DNA of 53,363 nt from UBA12088 sp964568345 (GTDB taxonomy: Bacteria > Patescibacteriota > Minisyncoccia > Phycocordibacterales > UBA12088). A model generated the notes under the pieces. The model worked only from the letters and a program-made list of their open reading frames with translations. It was not told the origin of the DNA and did no database searches. Shown piece by piece: positions 41,064-48,850 of the stretch. Within the stretch, counting starts at the first letter, position 1, and each line of letters begins with the position of its first letter. Location of the stretch: positions 1 through 53,363 of the forward strand of contig CAZMPG010000001.1 in NCBI GenBank assembly GCA_964568345.1, given 5' to 3'. The translations under genes and the position numbers were made by a program.

Positions 41064-42011
41064 GTGGTTTGCTGCTATGTACGCCGTGATGTCGGTGTGT
41101 GCGGCGACGAGTCGCTTGCCGTACTCGATATACACACCGAGCGCTGCCGCGGCGCGGAGCGGGTCGTCCTCAAGGTGGGTGGCGCTGTCGAGGATGCCGA
41201 CGAAGGCGACGAGGGCGCTGAGGTAGGCGGTCTGGAGCGCCACCGCATCGTCGGGTACGGGCGCGTGCTTGAGTGTCTCGATGTGCGCGGAGTACACCCG
41301 CACTGTGGTACGGAGCTTCTCGAGCGCTTGCGTGCGGTCCCCGCCCTGGCTTATCTCCATGAGCGCTTCATTCTCATTGGGTGCCTCGGTCGTCATCGCG
41401 CGGATCTCCCGCAGATAGGTTGCGATGTAGGCCTTCCGTGTCTCTGGTGTTGCGGGCACGACCGTGAGCCCTTGAGCATCGAACGAGGGGAGCGAGAGCC
41501 CCCTCGACGCTTGGGTGATGGCGCTGTCCACCATCTGCGCCTGCTCCGCGGAGGATGGCTTGCTGTTGGGGTCGCTCTGGAGCCGCGCCATGAAGGAGCT
41601 GAAGACGGTGCGAGAGAGCGCTTCGGTCGCGGTGAGGGGTGTCGAGGATGCCGTGGGCGAGCTGGTTCCCGTATCCTGTGCATACGCCCCCGCCCCCACG
41701 GTGAGCGGGTCGTGCCCTGTCCGCACCTCCTCACCATCGGTCTGCCCGTCGCCGTCGGTGTCGGGGAGTGCCGGGTTTGTGCCCCAGAGCGTCTCCTGCC
41801 AGTTGAGGAGGCTATCGCCGTCGCTGTCTTCCTCGAAGGGGGTTGAGGTTGCGAGTGCTACCGTGGCGGTCGGTTCCTCGGTGTTTTGTCGCTCCGCCGC
41901 GGGGTGGTCATACACGAGTCGTGAGGCGAGCACGACGAAGAGGAGCGCAAGCACACCAAACGCAACCGCTACCATGCGGTTCGCCGCAGCAGCCGACCCC
42001 AGTCGTCCCAT
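41052..42011 (-). CDS. Membrane-anchored protein with calcium-binding TSP3/EF-like repeats
   Basis: The 319-residue product starts at 42011 (MGRLGSAAAANRMVAVAFGV), 6 bases after the TATACT box of the promoter repeat; a longer ORF to 42389 runs through the promoter and is rejected. It has one membrane anchor (about 12-32), a Thr-rich linker, then a DSDGDSLLNWQETLWGTNP and DTDGDGQTDGEEVRTGHDP pair (about 60-105). These are the spaced Asp residues of thrombospondin type 3/EF-hand loops that bind calcium on the cell surface. A helical domain (about 125-319) follows. It heads the operon with copies B and A. Confidence 0.7.
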   Translation of the reverse strand: MGRLGSAAAANRMVAVAFGVLALLFVVLASRLVYDHPAAERQNTEEPTATVALATSTPFEEDSDGDSLLNWQETLWGTNPALPDTDGDGQTDGEEVRTGHDPLTVGAGAYAQDTGTSSPTASSTPLTATEALSRTVFSSFMARLQSDPNSKPSSAEQAQMVDSAITQASRGLSLPSFDAQGLTVVPATPETRKAYIATYLREIRAMTTEAPNENEALMEISQGGDRTQALEKLRTTVRVYSAHIETLKHAPVPDDAVALQTAYLSALVAFVGILDSATHLEDDPLRAAAALGVYIEYGKRLVAAHTDITAYIAANHLTP

Positions 42012-42017
42012 GTCTCT

Positions 42018-42073
42018 AGTATACGACGATATGTGGATAAACCTAGGGACAGGAGGTGGGTAGCCTGTGGATT
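42018..42073. repeat. 56-base promoter repeat, copy 2 (with DnaA box)
   Basis: Counterpart of 36025-36080. It has the minus-strand TATACT box at 42018-42023, six bases before the ATG at 42011, and TGTGGATAA at 42032-42040. Confidence 0.8.
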
Positions 42074-42077
42074 TTCG

Positions 42078-42097
42078 CCTACATGATATTATGTAGG
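42078..42097. promoter_or_regulatory. Inverted repeat between divergent surface genes (possible operator)
   Basis: CCTACAT (42078-42084), six bases, ATGTAGG (42091-42097): a perfect 7-bp dyad in the 136-base gap between the divergent starts at 42011 and 42148. It could bind a dimeric regulator of both. Confidence 0.4.
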
Positions 42098-42131
42098 TTT
42101 GCGGGTTGTGGCATGTTGTGTGTCGCTCCCG

Positions 42132-42140
42132 TGCTATACT
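42132..42140 (+). promoter_or_regulatory. Extended -10 box of the PG-binding protein gene (leaderless)
   Basis: TGCTATACT then 7 bases then ATG at 42148. Confidence 0.55.
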
Positions 42141-42147
42141 CACTCGC

Positions 42148-43194
42148 ATGGTGCGTGCCGTGCTCGTCTGTGTGTGCGTTGCTGGTGCCCTAGCGCTACA
42201 CTTCCACGGTGCGCGTGTTGCGTACGCAGCCCCTCCCCCATCGTCCTTTTTTCGAGAGTTGTCCGTTGGAATGTACGGCGAGGACGTGCGTGCTCTGCAG
42301 CACATACTCAACCTAGACGAATCCACGAGAATACGCGGGTCTGGGGCTGGGTCACCGGGTAAGGAAACACAGTACTTTGGCGGCCTCACGCGCGACGCGC
42401 TGGTGCGGTTTCAAGAGAAGTACCGACGTGACATACTCACGCCATTTGGGCTCGTGTCGGGGACGGGGCGTGCAAATTGGCGCACACTCGCGGTGCTCGT
42501 GAGGGTTCGTAGCACACTCCAGGGTAGCGGGGCAAGCCAGGCGGTGAAGGGGGTCGTTGCGTCTAGTTCTAGAGACACTCTGACCCAGAAAGAGCCAGCG
42601 AAGACCTCTTCCCAAGGCGTATTCGACCCAAATCGCGAGAGCCGGATAGCAATGATCGCCGCCGTTGAGTATGTTGCAAGAAAGCAAGGGAAAACTAACA
42701 AGGAAATAGCACATTTGAAAGAGTTGGTGACGAAAAGTATGGCCACAAGCACCGATCTTAAGCGTGCTTTCGAGGATTTGGTAAGGAAAACTTCCGCGAA
42801 GTATAAAAAAGTGTCTCGTTCCGGCTTCCCAGCTTTTTTTGCACGTGTCGCCGGTTTTCTCGGGGAGTTGTTTATGCCTGAGCAAGCGTATGCCGGGTTG
42901 GGAACTCCGTTTGGGGGGCACCTTAAGGCGGCGGTCCCTTGTGCTTGCAGCGATACGTGGCTTATCACACTTGCCCCGCCACTCCCACCGTCGTTTGTTG
43001 TCCTGCTCTCCTACATACCCGAGACCCAGCTGTTCCTCTATGAAAACATACCGATGACCTCCGAACTGCTTGGGTTCTATGAACCGGGCGCCGGAATATG
43101 TCTTGAGCCGGGAACCCCTTGTGAACCAATACCGAACGAAGGTCTCATCTCACCTTTTGTCGGTTCATCGATGATGGGTTTCACTGATCCGTAG
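42148..43194 (+). CDS. Exported protein with peptidoglycan-binding domain
   Basis: The 348-residue product has a signal peptide (MVRAVLVCVCVAGALAL..., ending near YAAPP) and a PG_binding_1-type domain (about 38-110) with the typical VGMYGEDVRALQHILN start and LTRDALVRFQEKY helix. It continues with a Ser/Thr linker, a charged helical middle part (about 160-230) and a hydrophobic, Cys/Pro-rich C-terminal part (about 255-348) starting FGGHLKAAVPCACS. The DNA of its middle part is less GC-rich than its surroundings. It is divergent from the surface operon and may anchor to the cell wall. The start is given by the TATACT box. Confidence 0.75.
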   Translation: MVRAVLVCVCVAGALALHFHGARVAYAAPPPSSFFRELSVGMYGEDVRALQHILNLDESTRIRGSGAGSPGKETQYFGGLTRDALVRFQEKYRRDILTPFGLVSGTGRANWRTLAVLVRVRSTLQGSGASQAVKGVVASSSRDTLTQKEPAKTSSQGVFDPNRESRIAMIAAVEYVARKQGKTNKEIAHLKELVTKSMATSTDLKRAFEDLVRKTSAKYKKVSRSGFPAFFARVAGFLGELFMPEQAYAGLGTPFGGHLKAAVPCACSDTWLITLAPPLPPSFVVLLSYIPETQLFLYENIPMTSELLGFYEPGAGICLEPGTPCEPIPNEGLISPFVGSSMMGFTDP

Positions 43195-43230
43195 ACAGTA
43201 CCACCCCAATTACCCAGTGTTTCTGTGAAG

Positions 43231-43266
43231 ACAGTGGCTATGTCGCAAGGCATAGCCACTGTTTTA
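43231..43266 (+). terminator. Terminator overlapping the end of ksgA
   Basis: A 12-bp perfect stem ACAGTGGCTATG (43231-43242) with CATAGCCACTGT (43251-43262) is followed by TTTAC. It terminates the PG-binding gene; the same bases encode the last residues and stop (43238-43240) of the convergent ksgA. Confidence 0.8.
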
Positions 43267-44071
43267 CGGTGAGTTCTTCCGGTCTCGAAGAGGGTGGGAC
43301 GACACATCGGTCAAAAATATTGGCGGATAATGCTCCTTTTAAAGAAGTACCAATCTTTTTCCGTTTAGTTGAAAAAGCGAGATGTGCGAGCGTAAAGACG
43401 CGTTCTTCGCAGCGCTTGTCGGCGAACTTTTCTCTCGAAATTTCATGTATGGCGAGGATCGCGCTCTCGACTCTTGGTGGTGGTGAAAACGCCCCCGCCT
43501 TCACCACCCGCACAAGCTCCGGTGTGCCGTATGCTTTGACCGAGATCGAGAGAAGGCTCTCCTTTCCGTCGCGCGCCACGATGCGCTCCGCAACCTCCCT
43601 CTGTACGAGGAGCGCCATGGCGGAGGGCTGGTGTGCTGTAGAGAGGAAGGTGCGGATGAGGTAGCCCGTAAGGTAGTAGGGGATGTTAGCGACAAGCACG
43701 TAGTTTTCAGGTTTCAGTCCTGGGTGCGAAGACGGATCGAAGCCGCGAATATCCTCATTGAGGAGCGACAGCGTACCGTTCGCTAGTTCCGTGGCAAACG
43801 TCACGCGGAGCTCGGCGGCGAGGGTCGGGTCCTTCTCGACCGCGAGCACCTTCCCTGCACGTTTGAGGAGTTCGCGGGTGAGGATACCGTGGCCCGGGCC
43901 TATTTCGAGCACAGTATCCTTTGTGGTAAGGGGTAGCGCGTCGGCAACCCACCCGGCTACCTCCGGCCGCGTGAGGAAGTGCTGCCCCAGCCTTGCCCCC
44001 CGCCGTTTCCTCGGTGCACGTGCTACCCCGTCGCTCCTTTTCTCTTTTCTCTTTCCTCTTTTCTCTCGCAT
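43238..44071 (-). CDS. ksgA: 16S rRNA (adenine1518/1519-N6) dimethyltransferase KsgA
   Basis: KsgA dimethylates two adenosines in the 3' hairpin of 16S rRNA, a late step of 30S maturation. The 277-residue product has RLGQHFLTRPEVAGWV (about 26-41), the SAM motif VLEIGPGHGILTRELL (about 54-69), AVEKD (about 77), NEDIRGF, and the catalytic VANIPYYLTGYLI (motif IV NIPY), followed by VQREVAERIVA. The start is the ATG at 44071 (TAG-T-ATG with pcrA). Its first residues, MREKRGKRKEKRSDG, are encoded by a polypurine repeat also found at the rnpA end, so the basic N-terminus is a repeat-derived extension. Confidence 0.95.
   Translation of the reverse strand: MREKRGKRKEKRSDGVARAPRKRRGARLGQHFLTRPEVAGWVADALPLTTKDTVLEIGPGHGILTRELLKRAGKVLAVEKDPTLAAELRVTFATELANGTLSLLNEDIRGFDPSSHPGLKPENYVLVANIPYYLTGYLIRTFLSTAHQPSAMALLVQREVAERIVARDGKESLLSISVKAYGTPELVRVVKAGAFSPPPRVESAILAIHEISREKFADKRCEERVFTLAHLAFSTKRKKIGTSLKGALSANIFDRCVVPPSSRPEELTVKQWLCLAT
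44036..44068. repeat. Polypurine tract inside the ksgA start
   Basis: The minus strand reads GAGAGAAAAGAGGAAAGAGA and continues with AAAGAGAAAAGG. It is a relative of the tract at 24227-24313 and encodes the basic N-terminus of KsgA. Confidence 0.6.
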
Positions 44072-44072
44072 A

Positions 44073-45992
44073 CTAATCCAAGTACACCACCTTCCCCCGC
44101 GGGGCCGCCCGCTCCTCTGCGAGGTACTCCTCGGGGATATCGAGGATGAAGCGCGATGGAGCGGTGTGGGTGAGGGTGCCGAACACGGTGCGGGTGAGTG
44201 CGTAGGAGAGGTGTACCTGGTGCTGGGCTCGGGTGAGGGCAACGTAGAAGAGTCGCCGCTCCTCCTCGACGTCGTGGGCACCCCTATCATCCTGCCGCTC
44301 GTGGGGGAAGAGGCCATCCTCGAGGCCGGTGATGAAGACGTGTGAGAATTCAAGGCCCTTCGACGCATGGACGGTCATGAGTGCTACAGCGCCCTGCTGC
44401 TCGGTATGATCAAGCTCGTCCTGGTCGGTGGCGAGCGATGCGTCTTCGATGAGGCGCAGGACCCCCTCCGGAGCAGGAAGCGAGTCGTAGCGTGTTGCGG
44501 CGAGGGAGACGAGCTCCTCGACGTTTTGCTTCCGCTCAATATCCTCGTCGAGGTCGCTACGGAAGCTCGCCCCGATGCCGGAGCGTTCTATGGCGTACGC
44601 AACCGCTTCGCGCGTTGGTTTTTCCGCCACCACACGAGCGATATCATCGAGTATGACGAAAAAATCGTCAATCCTTTTCTGCATGGCAGGGGTGAGGGCG
44701 CTCCGATCCCCGCCGAACCAGCGCTCCACAGTCGTCTTCCCAATACCGCGCTGTGGCTCGTTGATGGCGCGGCGGAGGTCCGTTTCGCTCTCGCGGTTGA
44801 GCGCGCCACGGAGGTAGGCGAGCACGTCGCGCACCTCCTTGCGGTCGAAGAATCGGGTGCCGAGCACGCGGTACGGTACCCCGGCGGCTAAGCATGCATC
44901 CTCAAGCACGCGCGACTGAAAGTTGGCGCGGTAGAGCACCGCAATGTCGTGGTACGGTACGCCCTGCGCCGCTTGCGCGGCAATTGCTTCGACGACTTGG
45001 AGCGCCTCGTCCCGCTCATGGTATGCGGGGGTGAGCGAAACCGGTTCGCCGATGTCGTTCTCGGTGAAGAGCGTTTTGTCTCGTCGGCGCACGTTGCGCT
45101 GGATGATATGATTACTCACCGCCACGATGGTCTTCGTGGACCGGTAGTTCTGCTCGAGTTTGAGCACCGTCGCATCGGGAAAATGTGTTTCAAATGCGAG
45201 GATATTCTCGATCGTTGCCCCCCGAAACGTGTACACATTCTGGTCCACGTCGCCGACGCAGAAGATGTTGCGCGTTTCCCCCGCTATACTCCGTGCTATG
45301 TCGTACTGTACGCGGTTTGTGTCCTGGTACTCGTCTACGTGGAGGTAGCACCAACGCCGCTCGAGCACATCTCGCACGTCGGTGTGGAGGAGTTCGTTAG
45401 TGCGGAGGAGGAGGTCGTCGAAGTCGAGGGCATGCTCCTGTGCGAGGAGGGTGTCGTACCGCTGCCAGATGCTCCCGACGGTGCCAGGGAACCATGCATT
45501 ACCTGCCTTTTCCTGGTATGCGGCGCACGAAAGCCCATCGCTCTTGGCGCGCGATATGGTGCTAAGTACCACGCGTGGCTCGAACCGCTTGTCATCCTCG
45601 CCGACCTCGCGTGTCGCGCGCTTGATCGTGCGGAGCGAGTCTGCGCGGTCAAGGATGGTGAAGGAGCGTGGTATGCCGATGCGGTGCCCATACGTACGGA
45701 GAAGCTGTGCACAGAGTGCGTGGAAGGTGGTGACGGTCGGTCCCTCATCGGCGAGAAGGTTGTGTGCCGCAAGGAGTGCCAGAATACGCTCACGCATCTC
45801 TCGGGCCGCTTTGTTGGTGAAGGTGATAGCGAGGATGCTCCGGGGAGCCACCCCACCCTTGACCAGATGCACGATACGATGCGCGATGGTCTTCGTCTTC
45901 CCCGCCCCCGCCCCCGCAAGGACGAGCACCGGGCCATCCGTAGCGCATACCGCCATTTTTTGGGCTTCATTGAGCCCTGCAAGGTGATCCAT
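44073..45992 (-). CDS. UvrD/PcrA-type superfamily 1 DNA helicase
   Basis: The 639-residue product is a complete SF1A helicase: motif Q LNEAQKMAV (about 7-15), Walker A LVLAGAGAGKTKTIAHR (about 23-39), motif Ia ILAITFTNKAAREM (about 54-67), motif II YLHVDEYQDTNRVQY (about 220-234), motif III FCVGDVDQNVYTFRGA, motif IV LKLEQNYRSTKTI, motif V ALMTVHASKGLEFSHVFITG (about 545-564) and motif VI EERRLFYVALTRAQ (about 590-603). It unwinds DNA 3' to 5' in repair and conflict resolution. At 639 residues it lacks the long C-terminal extension of many UvrD proteins. The ATG at 45992 is 8 bases after a TATCAT box. ksgA follows through TAG-T-ATG. Confidence 0.94.
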   Translation of the reverse strand: MDHLAGLNEAQKMAVCATDGPVLVLAGAGAGKTKTIAHRIVHLVKGGVAPRSILAITFTNKAAREMRERILALLAAHNLLADEGPTVTTFHALCAQLLRTYGHRIGIPRSFTILDRADSLRTIKRATREVGEDDKRFEPRVVLSTISRAKSDGLSCAAYQEKAGNAWFPGTVGSIWQRYDTLLAQEHALDFDDLLLRTNELLHTDVRDVLERRWCYLHVDEYQDTNRVQYDIARSIAGETRNIFCVGDVDQNVYTFRGATIENILAFETHFPDATVLKLEQNYRSTKTIVAVSNHIIQRNVRRRDKTLFTENDIGEPVSLTPAYHERDEALQVVEAIAAQAAQGVPYHDIAVLYRANFQSRVLEDACLAAGVPYRVLGTRFFDRKEVRDVLAYLRGALNRESETDLRRAINEPQRGIGKTTVERWFGGDRSALTPAMQKRIDDFFVILDDIARVVAEKPTREAVAYAIERSGIGASFRSDLDEDIERKQNVEELVSLAATRYDSLPAPEGVLRLIEDASLATDQDELDHTEQQGAVALMTVHASKGLEFSHVFITGLEDGLFPHERQDDRGAHDVEEERRLFYVALTRAQHQVHLSYALTRTVFGTLTHTAPSRFILDIPEEYLAEERAAPRGKVVYLD

Positions 45993-46000
45993 ATCTGCCT

Positions 46001-46006
46001 ATGATA
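46001..46006 (-). promoter_or_regulatory. -10 box of pcrA-ksgA (leaderless)
   Basis: TATCAT on the minus strand then 8 bases then ATG at 45992. Confidence 0.45.
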
Positions 46007-46045
46007 CCACACCCTTCTCATGGGCGGTTTGCAGGTGCCCGCTAT

Positions 46046-46085
46046 CCACACCCCACCTTGACGCTTGGGGTGTGGTCGCTATGAT
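46046..46085 (+). promoter_or_regulatory. Promoter of the M23 peptidase gene with overlapping inverted repeat
   Basis: TTGACG (46058-46063), a 16-base spacer and TATGAT (46080-46085) form a good sigma70-type promoter. A perfect 9-bp dyad CCACACCCC (46046-46054) / GGGGTGTGG (46067-46075) encloses the -35 box, with half-site centres 21 bases apart. This is the layout of an operator. The leader to the ATG at 46208 is about 115 bases without an obvious gene. Confidence 0.55.
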
Positions 46086-46207
46086 GCAACTATCGCCGAA
46101 TTGCCCGCATTGCTGCGCGCCGAGCACCCGCTCGGTTTCTGCTGCCGGAAGCATGACCACAGAACGTGCGTATACCAAGTACGAGCTCCCAGGACCCCGA
46201 CGGTAGG

Positions 46208-47236
46208 ATGTATCGTCCGAGCATCCGTTGGGCGACAGATAGGGTACAGCGTGTGTACGTGGCGGTCGTCGTAGCGGCCTTTCTTGGTGTCGCCGCGTGT
46301 AGTGTGTGGTGGGAGCAGCCGCGTGCGGCTCTCGCCGAGCGAGGTGTGCCCGTGCGGGCTGCGACAGCAACACCAGCAACCACCGAGACTGTCGGAGTTC
46401 TCCGTGCACAGGGATCGCTCGACCCCGGGTCGCTTGGCGGTGGCGATGTCGTCGTAGTTGATGGTACCGCACTCCGCTCTGATGCAAGCCCCTTTGAGGA
46501 GGGTGAAGAGGTAGAGGCTGTACATAGCATCACGTGGTATGTGGTGAAGGAGGGAGACTCGCTCTCACAGGTTGCGGCTATGTTTGGGGTTTCTGCAAAC
46601 ACCATTGTGTGGGCAAACGAGCTCTCCTCCCGCAACGACCTACACCCCGGCATGCGCCTGCTCATCTTGCCCATTGATGGGGTGCAGCACACCGTCGCTT
46701 CTGGGGATACGCTCGAGCGCATTGCGAAACGGTATGGCGGCGACGCGGAAGAAATCCGCTCCTACAACGACCTTGTGGGAGGAGAGCTCGCCCTTGGTAT
46801 GGTGCTCACTGTGCCGGGAGGGGAAATACCCGCGCCGCGCACCGTGGCGGCGCCGAAAGCCCGCCTGGTGCGCGGTGGTGGCGCTGCTATTCCCGGGTAC
46901 TTTTTCCACCCCCTGCCTGGCAGCGTACGCACGCAAGGCCTCCACGGCTTCAATGGCATTGACTTCGCTGCTCCAGAGGGCACACCCATCCTTGCTGCAG
47001 CGGCGGGTACGGTGATTGTGCTCAAGTCCGGGGGGTGGAACGGTGGCTACGGCACATACCTCGTGGTGAGCCATCCAAACGGTACCGAGACGCTCTACGC
47101 CCACCTCTCCGGTGTTGCGGTTGCGGCTGGCGACCAGGTAGCGCAGGGCGAGGCGATAGGCTACGTCGGGTCAACCGGTCGTTCAACCGGCAACCATCTC
47201 CATTTTGAGATTCGCGGCGCAGCGAATCCGTTCTAG
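46208..47236 (+). CDS. LysM-containing M23-family peptidase
   Basis: The 342-residue product has an N-terminal membrane segment or lipoprotein-like signal (GVAACS is close to a lipobox), two LysM domains (about 110-155, WYVVKEGDSLSQVAAMFGVS, and about 160-203, HTVASGDTLERIAKRYGG) and a C-terminal M23/LytM domain (about 230-342). The zinc ligands are visible: H in GLHGFNGIDFAAPEGTPI (with D of IDFA), and the HLHFEI motif near the end after STGRSTGNHLHFEIR. It cleaves peptide crosslinks in peptidoglycan and may open the wall for the secretion machine. I start at ATG 46208; a GTG at 46166 is also in frame. Confidence 0.9.
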   Translation: MYRPSIRWATDRVQRVYVAVVVAAFLGVAACSVWWEQPRAALAERGVPVRAATATPATTETVGVLRAQGSLDPGSLGGGDVVVVDGTALRSDASPFEEGEEVEAVHSITWYVVKEGDSLSQVAAMFGVSANTIVWANELSSRNDLHPGMRLLILPIDGVQHTVASGDTLERIAKRYGGDAEEIRSYNDLVGGELALGMVLTVPGGEIPAPRTVAAPKARLVRGGGAAIPGYFFHPLPGSVRTQGLHGFNGIDFAAPEGTPILAAAAGTVIVLKSGGWNGGYGTYLVVSHPNGTETLYAHLSGVAVAAGDQVAQGEAIGYVGSTGRSTGNHLHFEIRGAANPF

Positions 47237-47241
47237 CGCGC

Positions 47242-47264
47242 AGCCCCGCCAGGCAGCGGGGCTT
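47242..47264 (+). terminator. Hairpin after the M23 gene
   Basis: An 8-bp perfect stem AGCCCCGC (47242-47249) with GCGGGGCT (47256-47263) lies 5 bases after the stop. The T tract is nearly absent. Confidence 0.5.
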
Positions 47265-47320
47265 GATCGCACTCGTATGCACCTCTACCCAGAGGCCCCC
47301 TGCTTGCACCTCACGATTCC

Positions 47321-48850
47321 CTATCGAGCAAACTCAATGGCCCTGCTCTCGCGGATGACCGCAATCTTGATCTCGCCGGGGTACTTGAGCTCCTGCTCAA
47401 CACGCGTTGCTATGTTGCGTGCTATTTCCCGCGCCTCAAGGTCGCCAACCTCCTCGGGACGTACAAATATACGCACCTCCCGCCCCGCAGCGATAGCGTA
47501 GCTTTTCTCGATACCCGGGAAGCTGTTTGCAATATCTTCGAGCTCCTGGAGCCTCTTGAGGTAGTGTTCGACTGAGTCACGGCGGGCGCCCGGTCGGCCG
47601 CCTGAAATTGCGTCTGCAACCTGCACGATAATGCTTTCCGGTGTCTCGTACGGGTACTCCTCGTGATGGCTTTGCATCGCTTTGATGATGCGCTCATCGA
47701 CGCCGAACTTCTGGAGGATCCTGCGTCCAATCTCGACGTGTGTACCCTGTACGTCGTGGTCAACCGCCTTGCCGATATCGTGCACGAGTGCCCCCGCACG
47801 GGCGATGTGGACATCCGCACCGAGCTCTTCAGCGAGCATGCCGGATATGTGAGCCATCTCGATGGAGTGCTGGAGCACGTTCTGGCCGTAGGAGGTCCTA
47901 AAGTGGAGCCTGCCGAGGATCATGAGGACGCGGTTGTCAATGTTGAGTACGCCCGCTTCATAGGCTGCTTGCTCGCCCTTCTCCTTGATGATCCGGTGGA
48001 TCTCGTCGGTCGCCTTTTGCACCATCTCCTCTATCTTTGCCGGCTGTATCCTGCCATCGAGAATGAGGTTTTCGAGTGCGACGCGCGCTATCTGGCGACG
48101 CACGGGGTCAAAACAGGAAAGGGTGATGAGGCCGGGCGTGTCGTCAACGAGCACGTCCACGCCGGTTACGCGCTCGAAGGCACGGATATTGCGCCCCTCC
48201 TTTCCAATGATCTTCCCCTTGATCTCTTCGCTCGGGAGAGCGATGGAGGTGGTAAGCACATCGGTGGTGACTGCGTTGCCGAGCCGGTGGATCGCGGTCG
48301 TCAGTATCTCCTGCGCCTTACGCTCGAGGCGCTCGCGCCCGTGCTGCTCAAGCTTCTGCATCCGCACCACCATGTCCTCATTGCTTTCCCGCTCTAGGCG
48401 CGCCATGAGCTCACCTCGTGCGTCTTCTCGTGAGAGGTGTGCGACGCGCTCGAGCTCATGCTCAGTCTTTGTTTTGAGTTCGTCAACACGCGCCTTGACC
48501 GCATGGACCTCCTCGATTTTGTGCTTCACGTGCTCCACCTCGCTGTCGAGGTCTGCCTGACGCTTGTCGAGGAATGCCTCGCGGTCAAGAAGGCGCACCT
48601 CTGCCTTTTTGGTAAATTCCTCGCGCTCCTTTACTTCCTTCTCTGCCTCTCGCTTCCTTGCCGCTATACCTCGCTCCGCCTCATCCTCAAGGCCGCGGGC
48701 ACGCTCCTTCGCCTCGAGGAGGAGCTGCTTGATCTCAAGCTCAAGAGAGCCCTTTTTCCCAGCAGAAATAATGTAGCGTAGGTAGTACCCACCAGCGATG
48801 CCGGCACCCACTGCGAGCACCGCAGCGCCAATAGCTATGAGTAATGACAT
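47321..48850 (-). CDS. rny: Ribonuclease Y
   Basis: RNase Y is the membrane-anchored endonuclease that starts mRNA decay in many bacteria. The 509-residue product has an N-terminal membrane anchor (about 1-25), a long coiled coil (about 35-190, rich in Glu/Lys/Arg/Ala), a KH domain with KGKIIGKEGRNIRAFERVTG (about 205-224) and an HD domain with the ligand pair in GALVHDIGKAVDHD (about 350-363), followed by the ADAISGGRPGARRDS block (about 413-427), which is highly conserved. The ATG at 48850 gives the full anchor. It converges with the M23 gene. Confidence 0.97.
   Translation of the reverse strand: MSLLIAIGAAVLAVGAGIAGGYYLRYIISAGKKGSLELEIKQLLLEAKERARGLEDEAERGIAARKREAEKEVKEREEFTKKAEVRLLDREAFLDKRQADLDSEVEHVKHKIEEVHAVKARVDELKTKTEHELERVAHLSREDARGELMARLERESNEDMVVRMQKLEQHGRERLERKAQEILTTAIHRLGNAVTTDVLTTSIALPSEEIKGKIIGKEGRNIRAFERVTGVDVLVDDTPGLITLSCFDPVRRQIARVALENLILDGRIQPAKIEEMVQKATDEIHRIIKEKGEQAAYEAGVLNIDNRVLMILGRLHFRTSYGQNVLQHSIEMAHISGMLAEELGADVHIARAGALVHDIGKAVDHDVQGTHVEIGRRILQKFGVDERIIKAMQSHHEEYPYETPESIIVQVADAISGGRPGARRDSVEHYLKRLQELEDIANSFPGIEKSYAIAAGREVRIFVRPEEVGDLEAREIARNIATRVEQELKYPGEIKIAVIRESRAIEFAR

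Noticed and set aside
41052..42389. Long version (445 codons) of the calcium-binding surface gene
   Set aside because: The extra N-terminal part runs through the promoter repeat and into the divergent gene; the -10 box 6 bases before 42011 sets the start.
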